A stretch of 64,000 bases of DNA from Mycobacteroides abscessus ATCC 19977. Lineage in GTDB: Bacteria > Actinomycetota > Actinomycetes > Mycobacteriales > Mycobacteriaceae. The stretch covers positions 620,001-684,000 of the forward strand of contig NC_010397.1 in assembly GCF_000069185.1 (NCBI RefSeq), in the 5' to 3' direction. The position numbers and the translations under genes were made by a program. Below are positions 38,426 through 48,300 of the stretch, piece after piece (the first letter of the stretch is position 1; each line of letters opens with the position of its first letter). The notes under the pieces are model-generated. The model did not search any database. It was given only the letters and a program-made list of their open reading frames with translations, and had not been told where the DNA came from.

Positions 38426-38888
38426 CTATCTGAAGTGGGTGGTGGCGCCCCTGCCGTACTCGGTGCTGTGGCTGGCGCTCGGAGTCATCATGATTTTGTT
38501 GGTGGTCGGCTGGTGTGTAGGCATTTTCGTGTGGACGATGCCGGTAGAGAAGCTGCGCTCGATTCCGGTGGTCCGGGACATCGCCGCCTGGGTGCTGCGT
38601 CGTAAGTTCAGCGCGGCCATTGACAAGGTACGTAGGGACCACGAGGCCGGAGCGCTGGATTCACGGCAGGCGCACGGTGCGATGAGCCGCGTGCTGCGTA
38701 CGTTCATCTACATGCGTACTGGCGTGCGTGCGCCGTACATGTCGCTCGGTGAAGTGGCACACGGCGGCGCCCCAAGGGTGGCTCCGGTGGTGGCTCGACT
38801 GTATTCGGGCCAGTTCGAGATGGGCGACGACGCCGACGTCGTGGCGGCCGCGGCAGCCGTTCGGGATGTGATCCAGTCGTGGAGCTGA
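38415..38888 (+). CDS. membrane protein of MoxR operon
   Basis: A 157-residue protein with one N-terminal membrane helix (VLWLALGVIMILLVVGWCVGIF) and a cytoplasmic helical part of about 110 residues. The place in the operon corresponds to the small membrane partners (DUF4381-like) of BatA-type systems. It overlaps both neighbours and starts with GTG at 38415. No domain was recognised beyond this. Confidence 0.78.
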   Translation: MPHDYLKWVVAPLPYSVLWLALGVIMILLVVGWCVGIFVWTMPVEKLRSIPVVRDIAAWVLRRKFSAAIDKVRRDHEAGALDSRQAHGAMSRVLRTFIYMRTGVRAPYMSLGEVAHGGAPRVAPVVARLYSGQFEMGDDADVVAAAAAVRDVIQSWS

Positions 38889-39943
38889 GATGGTGGTTTG
38901 TCATGGCGGGCGGGTTGGCCCTGCTGGCGGGGGTCGCGCTGGCCGCCTACTGCTGGCCGATACGGCAACGTCCACGCAGTCTCCGCCCACTGGCTTGGGT
39001 GCAGCGACTGACGGCCCTGCCCGAATATGTGCGGGCCTACCGCCGGTATCGGATCATGTTGGCGGCCATTGCGATTGCCACCACGGGATTGCTGCTGGCC
39101 GCGATCGTCGCTACCGCACGGCCGGTCAGTAGCAAGGCGACAGCGGCAGAAATCAACCGGGTACACCCGGAAGACATCAACCTGTGCATTGCTTATGACC
39201 CTGCGGCTCACGATGTTTCGGAATTACTGAACTACTTCCGCGACCAGGCAAAGACCTTCGACACTCAACGTCTGGCGTTGACCTCGGCTACGCTTCGGGT
39301 AATCCCCATGACGGGGGACAACGCCTATGTGGCCGATCGACTCGGCTACTTCGGTGGGCTCAACGCGTTGGTGGGCAAGGACAAACCGGGACCTGAGGAC
39401 GGCAAAGCGCTGCAGCGAGGGAGACTGGAATTCTCCCGTGGTGTGGCCTATGCCGACTACGCCCGCACGGTCAACGATGCTCTGGCGTTGTGTATGACCG
39501 GCTTTCCGGGTTTCACCAAGGCCGGCGATCGGCGCCGGTCGGCCATCTTCCTGGGGCCCACCGCCGAACAGCGACAAGCGCGCCCGATCTACAGCGATGC
39601 CAAGCTGGCCGAATTAGCCAGGACTGCACAGATACAGCTCAACGTTCTGACGCCGACCGCCGCAGAAGAAGGTGGTGCGGTACGACGGCTGGCCGAGGCC
39701 ACGGGTGGCCGGTTCATCACGTATCTGCAAGGCGGTAAGACGACAAGCCCGGGCGAGCAGGCCGGTATCGATAAGACTTTTCGTGGGCATCTCGACGAGA
39801 TTCGTGCCAACCCTCCGGTTATCACCCAGTCCGATGGCACGGTCTATGTGCAGAAGGTGCAGGACCATCCGAATCTCATCCTGGCGATCGCGCTTGCGAT
39901 CGCGGTAATCTTCGCGTCGGCTCTGGCTGGGGTGCGCCGATGA
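38879..39943 (+). CDS. membrane protein, possible BatA/VWA-like partner
   Basis: A 354-residue protein. Two N-terminal helices (MAGGLALLAGVALAAYCW and LAAIAIATTGLLLAAIVA) are followed by a domain of about 230 residues and a C-terminal helix (LILAIALAIAVIFASALAGV). The middle domain has an α/β pattern like VWA (INLCIAYDPAAHD) but lacks the MIDAS serines. GTG at 38879 overlaps the previous stop; ATGA couples it to the next gene. Confidence 0.75.
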   Translation: MELRWWFVMAGGLALLAGVALAAYCWPIRQRPRSLRPLAWVQRLTALPEYVRAYRRYRIMLAAIAIATTGLLLAAIVATARPVSSKATAAEINRVHPEDINLCIAYDPAAHDVSELLNYFRDQAKTFDTQRLALTSATLRVIPMTGDNAYVADRLGYFGGLNALVGKDKPGPEDGKALQRGRLEFSRGVAYADYARTVNDALALCMTGFPGFTKAGDRRRSAIFLGPTAEQRQARPIYSDAKLAELARTAQIQLNVLTPTAAEEGGAVRRLAEATGGRFITYLQGGKTTSPGEQAGIDKTFRGHLDEIRANPPVITQSDGTVYVQKVQDHPNLILAIALAIAVIFASALAGVRR

Positions 39944-40992
39944 CCTTCGAGCCGGTGCTGCCGTGGTGGATGTTCATCGTGCTGGCGGTGGTCATCGTCG
40001 CGCTACGGATGTACACGCTGTATCGCGTGCTGGTCGTGGTGGGCGGAGGCAGTCAGCGCAAGGTTGTTTTGCGTTGGAGTCTGTTGACGCTCGTGATCGT
40101 CAGCGTATTCGCTGCCGCGGCCCGGCCGGGGATCGAGCCCACGCGGCACGTGCTGACGGAATCCCATGCGGTTGCGGCCGCGAACAGCAACGTGAATGTC
40201 TTCTTTGTTGTCGATCGGTCCATCAACTCCAGGGCTGAGGACTACGGAAGCGGGCAATTCCGGATGGCGGGTATTCGCGCGGATATGGATGCCGTCGTCA
40301 ACCAGTATCCGCAAGGTCGGTTTTCCATTACCTCGTTCGCCACGGGCGCGCGTGTGGACTGGCCGCTCTCTGAAGATATTTGGAGTTTGCGGGCGCTGCT
40401 CAAGGGTTACTCGGCATATGTGTCGGAGCTGGACTCGGTGTACCGGGTCGAGGTGGCGGCTGCCGCCGATGAGCTCAGAGGGCAACTCGAACTGGCTCGT
40501 CGGCAGTACCCCGGCTCAAGCAACGTCGTGTTCTACCTCGGAGAGGGGGCGGGTGCGTCGCGCCAGCCCGCCAAGAGCTTTGATATCCCCGCGGATCTGG
40601 TCGACGGAGGCGCGGTGCTCGGCTACGGAACCACTGACGGTGGCGCAGTGGCCAGTCAGCTCGCGGCCAACGGTGAGAAGACCTATTTTCAGAACGCCGC
40701 GGGTACCGGTCCGTTCCTGTCCATCCTTGACGAACGGTCCCTGAAAGGCATCGCAGAACAGCTTCACGTGCGATATGTCCATCGGGTACAGGGTGATTCG
40801 ATTGCCCCGGTGATCCCGGCGCTCGATCCGTCGGCGGCCACCAGCGAGCAGCGTTCAATTTCGCTTCCCGGGAGCCGGACAGAGTTCTATTGGGTATTCA
40901 CGGGTATTGCGATGGTCCTAATGTTCTATGAACTGTTTGCCATGGTTCGCGAGTACCGCACGTCGCGCATCACGAGGGTGAGGCCGACGTGA
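39940..40992 (+). CDS. VWA-domain membrane protein
   Basis: A 350-residue BatA/B-like protein with two N-terminal helices (WMFIVLAVVIVALRMYTLY; WSLLTLVIVSVFAAAARPG), a VWA domain and a C-terminal helix before EYRTSRITRVRPT. The MIDAS reads DRSIN instead of DxSxS (VNVFFVVDRSINSR), so metal binding may be altered. MoxR ATPases remodel VWA partners of this kind. It is coupled on both sides by 4-base overlaps. Confidence 0.82.
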   Translation: MTFEPVLPWWMFIVLAVVIVALRMYTLYRVLVVVGGGSQRKVVLRWSLLTLVIVSVFAAAARPGIEPTRHVLTESHAVAAANSNVNVFFVVDRSINSRAEDYGSGQFRMAGIRADMDAVVNQYPQGRFSITSFATGARVDWPLSEDIWSLRALLKGYSAYVSELDSVYRVEVAAAADELRGQLELARRQYPGSSNVVFYLGEGAGASRQPAKSFDIPADLVDGGAVLGYGTTDGGAVASQLAANGEKTYFQNAAGTGPFLSILDERSLKGIAEQLHVRYVHRVQGDSIAPVIPALDPSAATSEQRSISLPGSRTEFYWVFTGIAMVLMFYELFAMVREYRTSRITRVRPT

Positions 40993-41936
40993 ACCCGCGG
41001 TCGATTCTTGTTTTGGTGCAACGGTTCTTCAGCGAAGGCCCGAGCCGCAAGGTGCTGCGGCGCAGACTGGTGGCCCTCTCGGTGTTGCCCGCATTGTTGT
41101 TGCTCGGGTTCGCGGTGAAGCTCATTGTCATGGTGAGCACGGGGTACGCGGCGCAGTCGCACTATCTCGCCTACGACTCGTACTCGCTGCGAGATGACGT
41201 GCGAATTCTTAAGTCGTGGAACATCATCGACTCGTACAAGGCATACTTCACGGAGGGCGACCGGTACGTACTGGAAGGCAGACTCGCGGAAGCGGAAACC
41301 GAATTCAAGGAGTCGCTCAAGCGGGTGGATCCGCCCGAGTCCTGTCCGGTGCGGATCAATCTGGAAGTGGTATTGGAAACGCGCGGCGACCTCAAGTCCG
41401 CCGACCACAAGCGGGATGACGCCAAGAAGTTTTGGGAGGAAGCGCTTGCCGTCACCAGGGAGGCGCCCGCAGGCTGCTTCAACACCACCAGCGAACCCGA
41501 CGAAGCGGTTCGTAAGCACCTCAACGAGACCGAACAACGACTGCTGGACAAGCTAAAAGACCCTCCTGCGACGTCGGCCTCTCCCAGTCCCACGACATCG
41601 CCTTCGCCGCCTCCGCCGGAAGGCGGTGGTGGTAACGGCGGCGACGGTCAAGGCGGTGGTAACGGCGGCGATGGTCAAGGCGGTGGCAATGACCACAACG
41701 ACGGTCAGCGCGGCGGTGATCAGAATGGTCAACCCAATTCATTACCGGGCGAGCCGACCCAGGAGGGCCCAAGCCCTGGGCAGCCTACTCAGGCTCCGAC
41801 CCCGGTCGGGCCGGACCGGATTCCTACCAGCGGCGCGAACGGTGCGAACGAGCTTCACCCCGACCAGGGCGATCCGGCGGATGTGCTCAAGCGTTCCCTC
41901 GAGAACTCGACGGCCTCGGGTACCGATACCGAATAG
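40989..41936 (+). CDS. TPR-like membrane protein with Gly/Pro-rich tail
   Basis: A 315-residue protein with one N-terminal helix (LVALSVLPALLLLGFAVKLIV), a helical TPR-like region (YVLEGRLAEAETEFKESLKR) and a low-complexity tail of about 110 residues. The tail has a GGGNGGDGQ repeat and many Pro, Ser and Gln. Helix-TPR-tail is the layout of BatC/BatE-type partners. It is the last gene of the MoxR operon. No terminator hairpin is obvious. Confidence 0.75.
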   Translation: MNPRSILVLVQRFFSEGPSRKVLRRRLVALSVLPALLLLGFAVKLIVMVSTGYAAQSHYLAYDSYSLRDDVRILKSWNIIDSYKAYFTEGDRYVLEGRLAEAETEFKESLKRVDPPESCPVRINLEVVLETRGDLKSADHKRDDAKKFWEEALAVTREAPAGCFNTTSEPDEAVRKHLNETEQRLLDKLKDPPATSASPSPTTSPSPPPPEGGGGNGGDGQGGGNGGDGQGGGNDHNDGQRGGDQNGQPNSLPGEPTQEGPSPGQPTQAPTPVGPDRIPTSGANGANELHPDQGDPADVLKRSLENSTASGTDTE

Positions 41937-42060
41937 TCTCCGACGCTGCGCCGGTTGGCCGTGACGTGCTCAGCTCTTCTCCCGGGGCGTGACATCGACC
42001 ACTAACGGCATTGTTTTCCAACGATTTCCCCACGCCGCGCAACCGGTCTCTATTTTCCTG

Positions 42061-42086
42061 GGAACTTTTCGTACGCCGGGATCGAC
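42061..42086 (+). promoter_or_regulatory. ECF-sigma-type promoter of the INLP operon
   Basis: GGAAC at 42061-42065, 17 bases, CGAC at 42083-42086, with GTACGC inside the spacer. The same arrangement occurs before the PPE gene at 51690. GGAAC is the -35 of mycobacterial ECF sigma factors. SigM is the best candidate, since SigM of M. tuberculosis is known to activate the orthologous PPE1-nrp operon. Confidence 0.65.
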
Positions 42087-42138
42087 TGCTCCCTTAGTCG
42101 CATTAGTTGGTCATATCCGCGAGAAGGTTAGGGAGTCG

Positions 42139-43008
42139 ATGACGCTCAACGTGAAGGGCGAGGGACTGGGGGCGCAGGTCACCGGGATTGATCCAGGCAA
42201 CCTGGATGGCATTACCACCGAGGAGATCCGCGAACTCGTCTACCGGCACAAGCTCGTCGTCCTCAAGGGCGTGCACCCCACGCCCGAGCAATTCATTGAG
42301 CTCGGCAGATTGATCGGCGAGATCGTGCCCTACTACGAACCCGTCTACCATCATCAAGACCACCCGGAGATCTTCGTGTCTTCTACCGAGGAGGGGCAAG
42401 GGGTTCCGCGCACAGGTGCGTTCTGGCATGTCGACTACATGTTCATGCCGAAGCCTTTCGCCTTCTCCATGGTGTTGCCATTGGCGGTACCTGGGCATGA
42501 CCGTGGTACCTACTTCATCGATCTCAGCAAGGTATGGGAATCGCTGCCTGCAAAGACAAAAGACGCCGCACTCGGAACATTCAGCACACATACCCCGCGC
42601 CGCTACATCAAGATCCGCCCGAGTGATGTATACCGGCCTATCGGTGAGATCCTGGCGGAGATCGAGCGAACCACTCCTCCGCAGAAGTGGCCGACGGTGA
42701 TCAAGCACCCGAAGACAGGGGAGGAGATCCTCTACATCTGCGAGGCGGGCACCGAGACCATCGAGGACGGGGCCGGCCGGATACAGGACGCCGCGCTGCT
42801 GCAGCAGCTCCTCGAGGCTTCGGGCCAGCTCGACCCGGACTACGCGTCGCCGTTCATCCACGCCCAGCACTACGAAGTCGGGGATATCGTATTGTGGGAC
42901 AACCGCTCTCTTGTGCACCGTGCGAAGCATGGGACAGCATCGGGCACGTTGACCACCTACCGTCTGACCATGCTGGACGGACTCGAGGCTCCGGGGTTCG
43001 CGGCGTGA
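42139..43008 (+). CDS. non-haem Fe(II)/2-oxoglutarate isonitrile-forming oxidase (Rv0097/ScoE type)
   Basis: A 289-residue TauD-family protein. The iron facial triad is visible as H97-x-D99 (FWHVDYMF) and H260 (SLVHRAKHG). Position before fcoT, fadD10, ACP and NRPS identifies it as the Rv0097/ScoE/MmaE homologue, which turns an N-carboxymethyl-3-amino acid into an isonitrile. AGGGAG precedes the ATG. It is the first gene of the INLP operon. Its stop overlaps the fcoT GTG. Confidence 0.9.
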   Translation: MTLNVKGEGLGAQVTGIDPGNLDGITTEEIRELVYRHKLVVLKGVHPTPEQFIELGRLIGEIVPYYEPVYHHQDHPEIFVSSTEEGQGVPRTGAFWHVDYMFMPKPFAFSMVLPLAVPGHDRGTYFIDLSKVWESLPAKTKDAALGTFSTHTPRRYIKIRPSDVYRPIGEILAEIERTTPPQKWPTVIKHPKTGEEILYICEAGTETIEDGAGRIQDAALLQQLLEASGQLDPDYASPFIHAQHYEVGDIVLWDNRSLVHRAKHGTASGTLTTYRLTMLDGLEAPGFAA

Positions 43009-43559
43009 GCGCGGTCGCCGCAACACTGTCGGTACAGACCGGACTGCCGTCGGCGGGCATGGTGCCGATGTCCGCGGCCTTGCTCAGCAGGGTTCTCGAA
43101 CCGTATTCGTACAAGGGGTGTCGTTACCTGAACGATGCCGAGTACGGCATCACCTCCGACGCGGTGCATGCACAGGGAAACTTTGCGATCGACGAATCCG
43201 CGTACATCCGGAGCACCGGGCACTTCAACGCCGTGGAATTGGTGCTGTGCTTTAACCAGTTGGCGTACTGCGCCTTCGCGCAAGGTGTTGTCAACGACGA
43301 TATCTGGGCGTTTCGGGGCTGGTCGATCGACGACTATTGCGAGAACCAACTCGCCAGCATGCTGATCAAGAGCACGTCGTCGCGGTTTCGGCGCCTGGTC
43401 AATCCGAGGCAGTTCTCCGCCCGTTTACAGGCGCGGGATTTCCATATCGTCGACCGTTCATGGCGCTATCTCCAATTCCACAGCACCATCGAATTCTGGG
43501 ATCAGGATGGAGGATCTGCGGCGGGAGAATTCGACATCGCGGTCCTCAACATCCCCTAG
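43005..43559 (+). CDS. fcoT: long-chain acyl-CoA thioesterase/hydratase FcoT
   Basis: A 184-residue hotdog protein, the same length as Rv0098 of M. tuberculosis. Rv0098 was first described as a thioesterase; in INLP systems the ScoD/MmaD homologue adds glycine to an enoyl-ACP and then releases the acid. The GTG overlaps the stop of the oxidase. Features seen include GHFNAVELVLCFNQLAYC near residue 70. Confidence 0.9.
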   Translation: MSAVAATLSVQTGLPSAGMVPMSAALLSRVLEPYSYKGCRYLNDAEYGITSDAVHAQGNFAIDESAYIRSTGHFNAVELVLCFNQLAYCAFAQGVVNDDIWAFRGWSIDDYCENQLASMLIKSTSSRFRRLVNPRQFSARLQARDFHIVDRSWRYLQFHSTIEFWDQDGGSAAGEFDIAVLNIP

Positions 43560-43589
43560 CCCTCCGACCGGAAGCACATCGTCGCCGTC

Positions 43590-45098
43590 ATGTCTCATTC
43601 GCCACCGCCCACCGTGCTGGAACGAATCGTCGCACAGGCCCGGACACGGCCGGATTCAATCGCGTTGCGTCGCTGCGATGGTCGTGACGCCATGAGCTAC
43701 GGTGAGCTCATCGGTGCCGTCGAAGACCTGGCCGCGACACTTGAAGCCGGCTCGGTCACGCACGGTTCGCGTGTCGTCGTCCTCTCGGACAATGGACCCC
43801 AGACATATCTTTCGGTACTGGCATGTGCCCGGCTCGGCGCCATCGCGGTCATGGTTGACGATTCCTTGCCCGCGGCGACTGTCGCGCGGTTCAGTGAGAT
43901 AACCCGGCCTGCTGCCATCATTCCGAACGAGGGCGGTGGTGTCGGTGCCGAAAATGGCGAAAGAGCTTATCCGAAGGCGCAACCCGACAGTGGTGCGGAC
44001 GAAGCGCTCGCGATGATCTTCACCAGCGGCACCACCGGTGAGCCGAAGGCCGTGCTGCTGCCCAATCGGACGTTCTTCGCTATTCCGGACATTCTGCGCG
44101 CCGAGGGACTGCGCTGGATCGATTGGGTAGCGGGGGAGACAACCTACTCACCGCTGCCGGCGACGCATATCGGCGGGCTGTGGTGGATCCTCAATGGGCT
44201 GATGCACGGTGCTTCGTGCATCACCGGTGGCGAGCAGGGAGCGTCGCTGCGGGAACTACTTGTCGACAATGAGGTGGCCACCGCGTGTCTGGTGCCTACT
44301 CTCCTCACCAGATTGGTCTCGGAACTCAAGCTCACCGGTACGGATGTTCCCGCATTGCGCTTCATTGCCTACGGCGGTTCACGGGCGATAGCCGCCGATG
44401 TGAGGTTCATCGAAGCAGCCGGAGTGCGGACGGCTCAGGTTTATGGGCTGAGTGAAACAGGCTGTACCGCATTATGTCTGCCGACAGATAGCGAATCCAT
44501 TTCCAGGATTGAACAGGGGGCTGTGGGCCGCCCCTACCCGGGCGTGCAAACCTACCTTTCCCCTGAGGGCGGGGGCGACCCGACCACGGGTGCCGAGTCC
44601 GCCTCCTACGGCACATTGTGGATCAAGTCGCCGGCCAACATGCTGGGGTACTGGGGAAGCCCCGAGCGCACCGGCGAGGTGCTGGCCGAAGGCTGGGTGA
44701 ACACCGGTGATCTGGTGGAGCGTCGTGCCGACGGGTTCTTCTATATCAGGGGACGCTCGTCGGAAATGATCATCTCTGGCGGTGTCAACGTGGTTCCCGA
44801 TGAGGTCGACCGGATCGCTGAGGACATAGCGGGTGTGCGTGAAGCGGCGTGTTACGAGATACCCGACGAGGAATTCGGAGCACTGGTCGGATTGGCCGTA
44901 GTTGCCACCACCGAACTCGATGGTGCGGGCACCGCGGCGTTGAAGCAGCGGATCGCGGCCAGGTATCGGCGTGAGTCGGAGTCGATGGCCAGGCCGTCGA
45001 CCATCGTCCTGGTTGAGGACATCCCCCGGACCAAATCCGGCAAGGTGATGCGTTCAGCGTTGTCCGCCTCGCTCAACGGGGCACGTGCGCGTGTCTGA
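43590..45098 (+). CDS. fadD10: acyl-CoA/ACP ligase FadD10
   Basis: A 502-residue ANL-family adenylating enzyme with P-loop TSGTTGEPKA at 145-154, YGLSETGCTALC near residue 285 and a C-terminal catalytic Lys (PRTKSGKVMRS). FadD10 of M. tuberculosis loads fatty acid onto the operon's carrier protein (Rv0100) instead of CoA, and the same role is expected here. It is about 40 residues shorter than the M. tuberculosis protein (540). It overlaps the ACP gene by 14 bases. Confidence 0.9.
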   Translation: MSHSPPPTVLERIVAQARTRPDSIALRRCDGRDAMSYGELIGAVEDLAATLEAGSVTHGSRVVVLSDNGPQTYLSVLACARLGAIAVMVDDSLPAATVARFSEITRPAAIIPNEGGGVGAENGERAYPKAQPDSGADEALAMIFTSGTTGEPKAVLLPNRTFFAIPDILRAEGLRWIDWVAGETTYSPLPATHIGGLWWILNGLMHGASCITGGEQGASLRELLVDNEVATACLVPTLLTRLVSELKLTGTDVPALRFIAYGGSRAIAADVRFIEAAGVRTAQVYGLSETGCTALCLPTDSESISRIEQGAVGRPYPGVQTYLSPEGGGDPTTGAESASYGTLWIKSPANMLGYWGSPERTGEVLAEGWVNTGDLVERRADGFFYIRGRSSEMIISGGVNVVPDEVDRIAEDIAGVREAACYEIPDEEFGALVGLAVVATTELDGAGTAALKQRIAARYRRESESMARPSTIVLVEDIPRTKSGKVMRSALSASLNGARARV

Positions 45099-45342
45099 AA
45101 CTACGAGGGACCGGATTCTGGCGGCAGTGTGCGAGGTGCTGTACATCTCGGAAGCTGATCTCTTTGAAGGCGATTCGACCGATCTGCGGGAGCTGGGCCT
45201 GGACTCGGTCCGGTTCGTGCTGTTGATGAAGCAGCTCGGCGTGACCCGTGGCTCGGAGTTGCAGAAGCGTTTGGTTTCCGACCTTTCCGTCGCGGGTTGG
45301 GCTCAGATCCTGGAACAGGGACAGCCGGAGAGCGCCACATGA
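45085..45342 (+). CDS. acyl carrier protein (Rv0100 type)
   Basis: An 85-residue carrier protein with the phosphopantetheine attachment Ser41 in ELGLDSVRFVLLM. It carries the acyl chain for the ligase, FcoT-like enzyme and oxidase. Starts at GTG 45085 or 45091 are both possible. It overlaps fadD10 before it and nrp after it (ATGA), so the carrier is tightly coupled to both partners. Confidence 0.88.
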   Translation: MRVSETTRDRILAAVCEVLYISEADLFEGDSTDLRELGLDSVRFVLLMKQLGVTRGSELQKRLVSDLSVAGWAQILEQGQPESAT

Positions 45343-48300
45343 CGGTAGTCCTGGAACCTCAGGTGGACCGCGTGCCGATGAGCCGGTCTCAGCAGAACAT
45401 GTACAACGGTGCCGTACAGGCGAGCGATCCAGGGTTGTATCTGATTGGCAAGAGCTTTCGCTTTCATCCCATCGAACTGGCGGCATTCATGTGTGCGCTG
45501 GAAGCGGCGGTGGCCGCCAATCCGGTGCAGTTGTGTGTCCTGGAACCAGGTGTTCAGCACGATCGACATCCAGAGCTGGTGCAGCGGCTGCAGTTCGGAG
45601 ACATTGTGTCGATTGCCGCGGACGAGGAGGGGCTGACCGCCCGTACCGCCGACGCAGTGGCAAGCCAATGGGCCGCCGATCTCAAGGCCAGGCCGCTTGT
45701 GCGTTATACCGTGCGCACCGGCGCGGATGGACGAGTGCGGGGTCTGGACATCCACGCACACCATCTGCTGCTCGACGGCGGTGCCATCGGTGTCATCGAG
45801 GCCGACCTCGGCCGAAACCTCTCGTCAGCCAAGGAAGCCAAGGTCTCTCGTACCACCGGCGCACTGACACGTATCGCTACGGCACACAGCCGCGAGATCG
45901 CGAAGGCGGATGAATCGCTGCAGCGTTTCGGGGCGGCGATCCAACGCGAACTGACGGACGCCGCACGGCGCTCCGTGCCCGGGCAACACTGCGACGGCGC
46001 GGCGTCCGGCGCCGCCAAGGGCGTGCTGCTGGAATCGGTCACCGTATCCGCCAAGGCGTTCGATGCGATCACCGCTCTCGCCGAGCGCGAGCAGGTGCCC
46101 TTGAATATCCTGGTGGCCGCGGCCGCGGTGGCGGTGGATGCAAGTCTGCGGCAGAGCACACAGACGCTATTGATTCACGCGGTGGACAACAGGTTCGGTG
46201 AGCCCGACCTGGAGGTCGCCACCTGTTTGGTCAACTCCATCGCGCATCCGGTCAGCTTCCCGGCCTTTGCCTCGGTACGGGAAGTCGTGCGTTCCCTGGA
46301 TCGCGACTACGTCAAGGCTTCGCGTCGCCGGTGGCTTCGCGAAGAGCAGTACCGCCGCATGTATCTGGCAATCAACAAGACAGCGCAGGTCGAGGCGTTG
46401 ACCTTCAATTTCATTCGCGAAACGTGCGCGCCCGCGCTGCGCCCCTTCCTCTCGGCCGCCCCCCGTGTGACGGACATCGGTCCGGTGGAGGGCATGACGG
46501 TGTCCTGCGTCGCCGATGAAGATCGGCGCACTCTCACCCTGTCCATCTGGCACCGTAGCGATCTGCCGAAGGCAAGCGCCCACCCATGGGTCGCCGAGAG
46601 GATCGCCGGGGCACTGAGCTCGATGGAAGCGATGTGGCACATGCCGATCGCGATGACGGTGAATGAATGGTTCGGGATCGGCGCCGACGGCGCCCGTCGC
46701 CGCGGCGACGACCACGCGCCGGCCGAATCTACTGCGCTGCCTGCCTGGTTCGTGGACAGTGAAGACGCCGTGGCGGAGTTCTTACAGAGGCGTAGATTCG
46801 TCGAGCCGTGGATCGGATGGCTGATCGCTGCCGGCGTCTCGCCCGGTGACATTGTGGTGTGCGCCGACGACGACTCCGATAAGGCCATTGATCTACTGAT
46901 CGCCTGCCACCTTGCCGGGTGTGGATACAGTGTGTGCGAGAACTCAGAAGGGCTTGTCGCGCGCTCTGATTCGATTGCGATGCAGGGTGACGACATCACG
47001 GTGCATGCGGTAGATATCGCTGTGACCATCCCCACCGAGCTGGATGCTTCGATGCGGGGACGCGTTGCCGAACGTCGAGAGCAGGTGGCCAAAGATGGTG
47101 CCCTGGCGGAGAAGACGGCGTACATAATGGCCACCTCTGGGTCGACAGGCCGGCCCAAACTGGTGCCGATCTCCCATGGCGCATTGGCGCTGTTCGTTCG
47201 TGCGGCCGGTGATGCATATGGCTGGTGCGCGCAGGACCGCATTCTGCAGTGTGCACCACTGACATCGGATATCAGCGTCGAGGAAGTCTTCGTGGCCGCG
47301 AGCCGCGGCGTGCAGGTCATCCGTTCTGCCGCGATGAAATCCGCAGACCTGAGCGCACTTGTGCATGACATTCGTGAGGCCGGCCCAACCCTGCTCGACT
47401 TGCCGACCGCCGTGTGGCATCTGTTATGCGAGGACGCTGAGTCGCTGGCCCTGATCGGCGCCTGCGGTGTGCGCCAGGTCGTCGTCGGGGGAGAAGCCAT
47501 CCGTCCCGGTGCCGTAGATCAATGGGTGAAATCGACGGACAAGAACGGCATCTCGCTCATCTCAACCTACGGGCCAACCGAGACCACGGTGGTCGTCACA
47601 CACCTGTCCATCGCGGCGGGCGACGGTGTCGACTGCCGTCGAATGGGCGTACCGGTTGTGCCGAACACCGTCTTTGTCGCGTTCGGCGAAGTCGTCATCG
47701 TGGGTGGTACCGTCTCGGCGGGGTATCTGGGCACCCCAAGCGAGAGTTTCGGTGTGGTCCGCACCGGAGAGGGCAAGTCGCGACCGGCCTTCGCGACCGC
47801 CGATCGTGTGGTGTTCGACGAGGACGGACTTCCCTCGTTCGCCGGGCGCCGCGATGCCATCGTGAAGATCTCGGGCAAGAGGATTGACACCGCCGCGATC
47901 ATCGCCCGCGTAGCCGAGGACCGGGCGGTTGCCGATGTCGACGTGGCGGTGCACAACGGCGCATTGGTGGTCTGGTTCCAGACCCGTCACGGTGTGGATG
48001 ACAACGAATCGGCCGTGAGTATCAGACGTCTACTGGTAGAACTCGGTGTCTCATCCTTTGTTGTCGTAGCCGTGCCGAGTATTCCGCGGAAGCCGAACGG
48101 CAAGGTCGACAAGGACGGCCTGCGCGCCCTGCCGCAATTTGTGGAAGCGGTGCCCGATGAAGCCAAGGCTGGAGAATTGGCCGCCGGCCTGGCGCGAATC
48201 TGGAGCGAGCTGCTGGGACGCAGGATCGGCGCGGAATCTTCGCTTCTGGCCGAGGGGATCGGCTCGCTCGACCTGATCAGGATCCTGCCGGCCAGTCGCC

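Noticed and set aside
41600..41720. Short repeats in the Gly-rich tail looked like a CRISPR or VNTR array
   Set aside because: The 24-base repeats encode GGGNGGDGQ inside a continuous reading frame, with no spacers and no cas genes.
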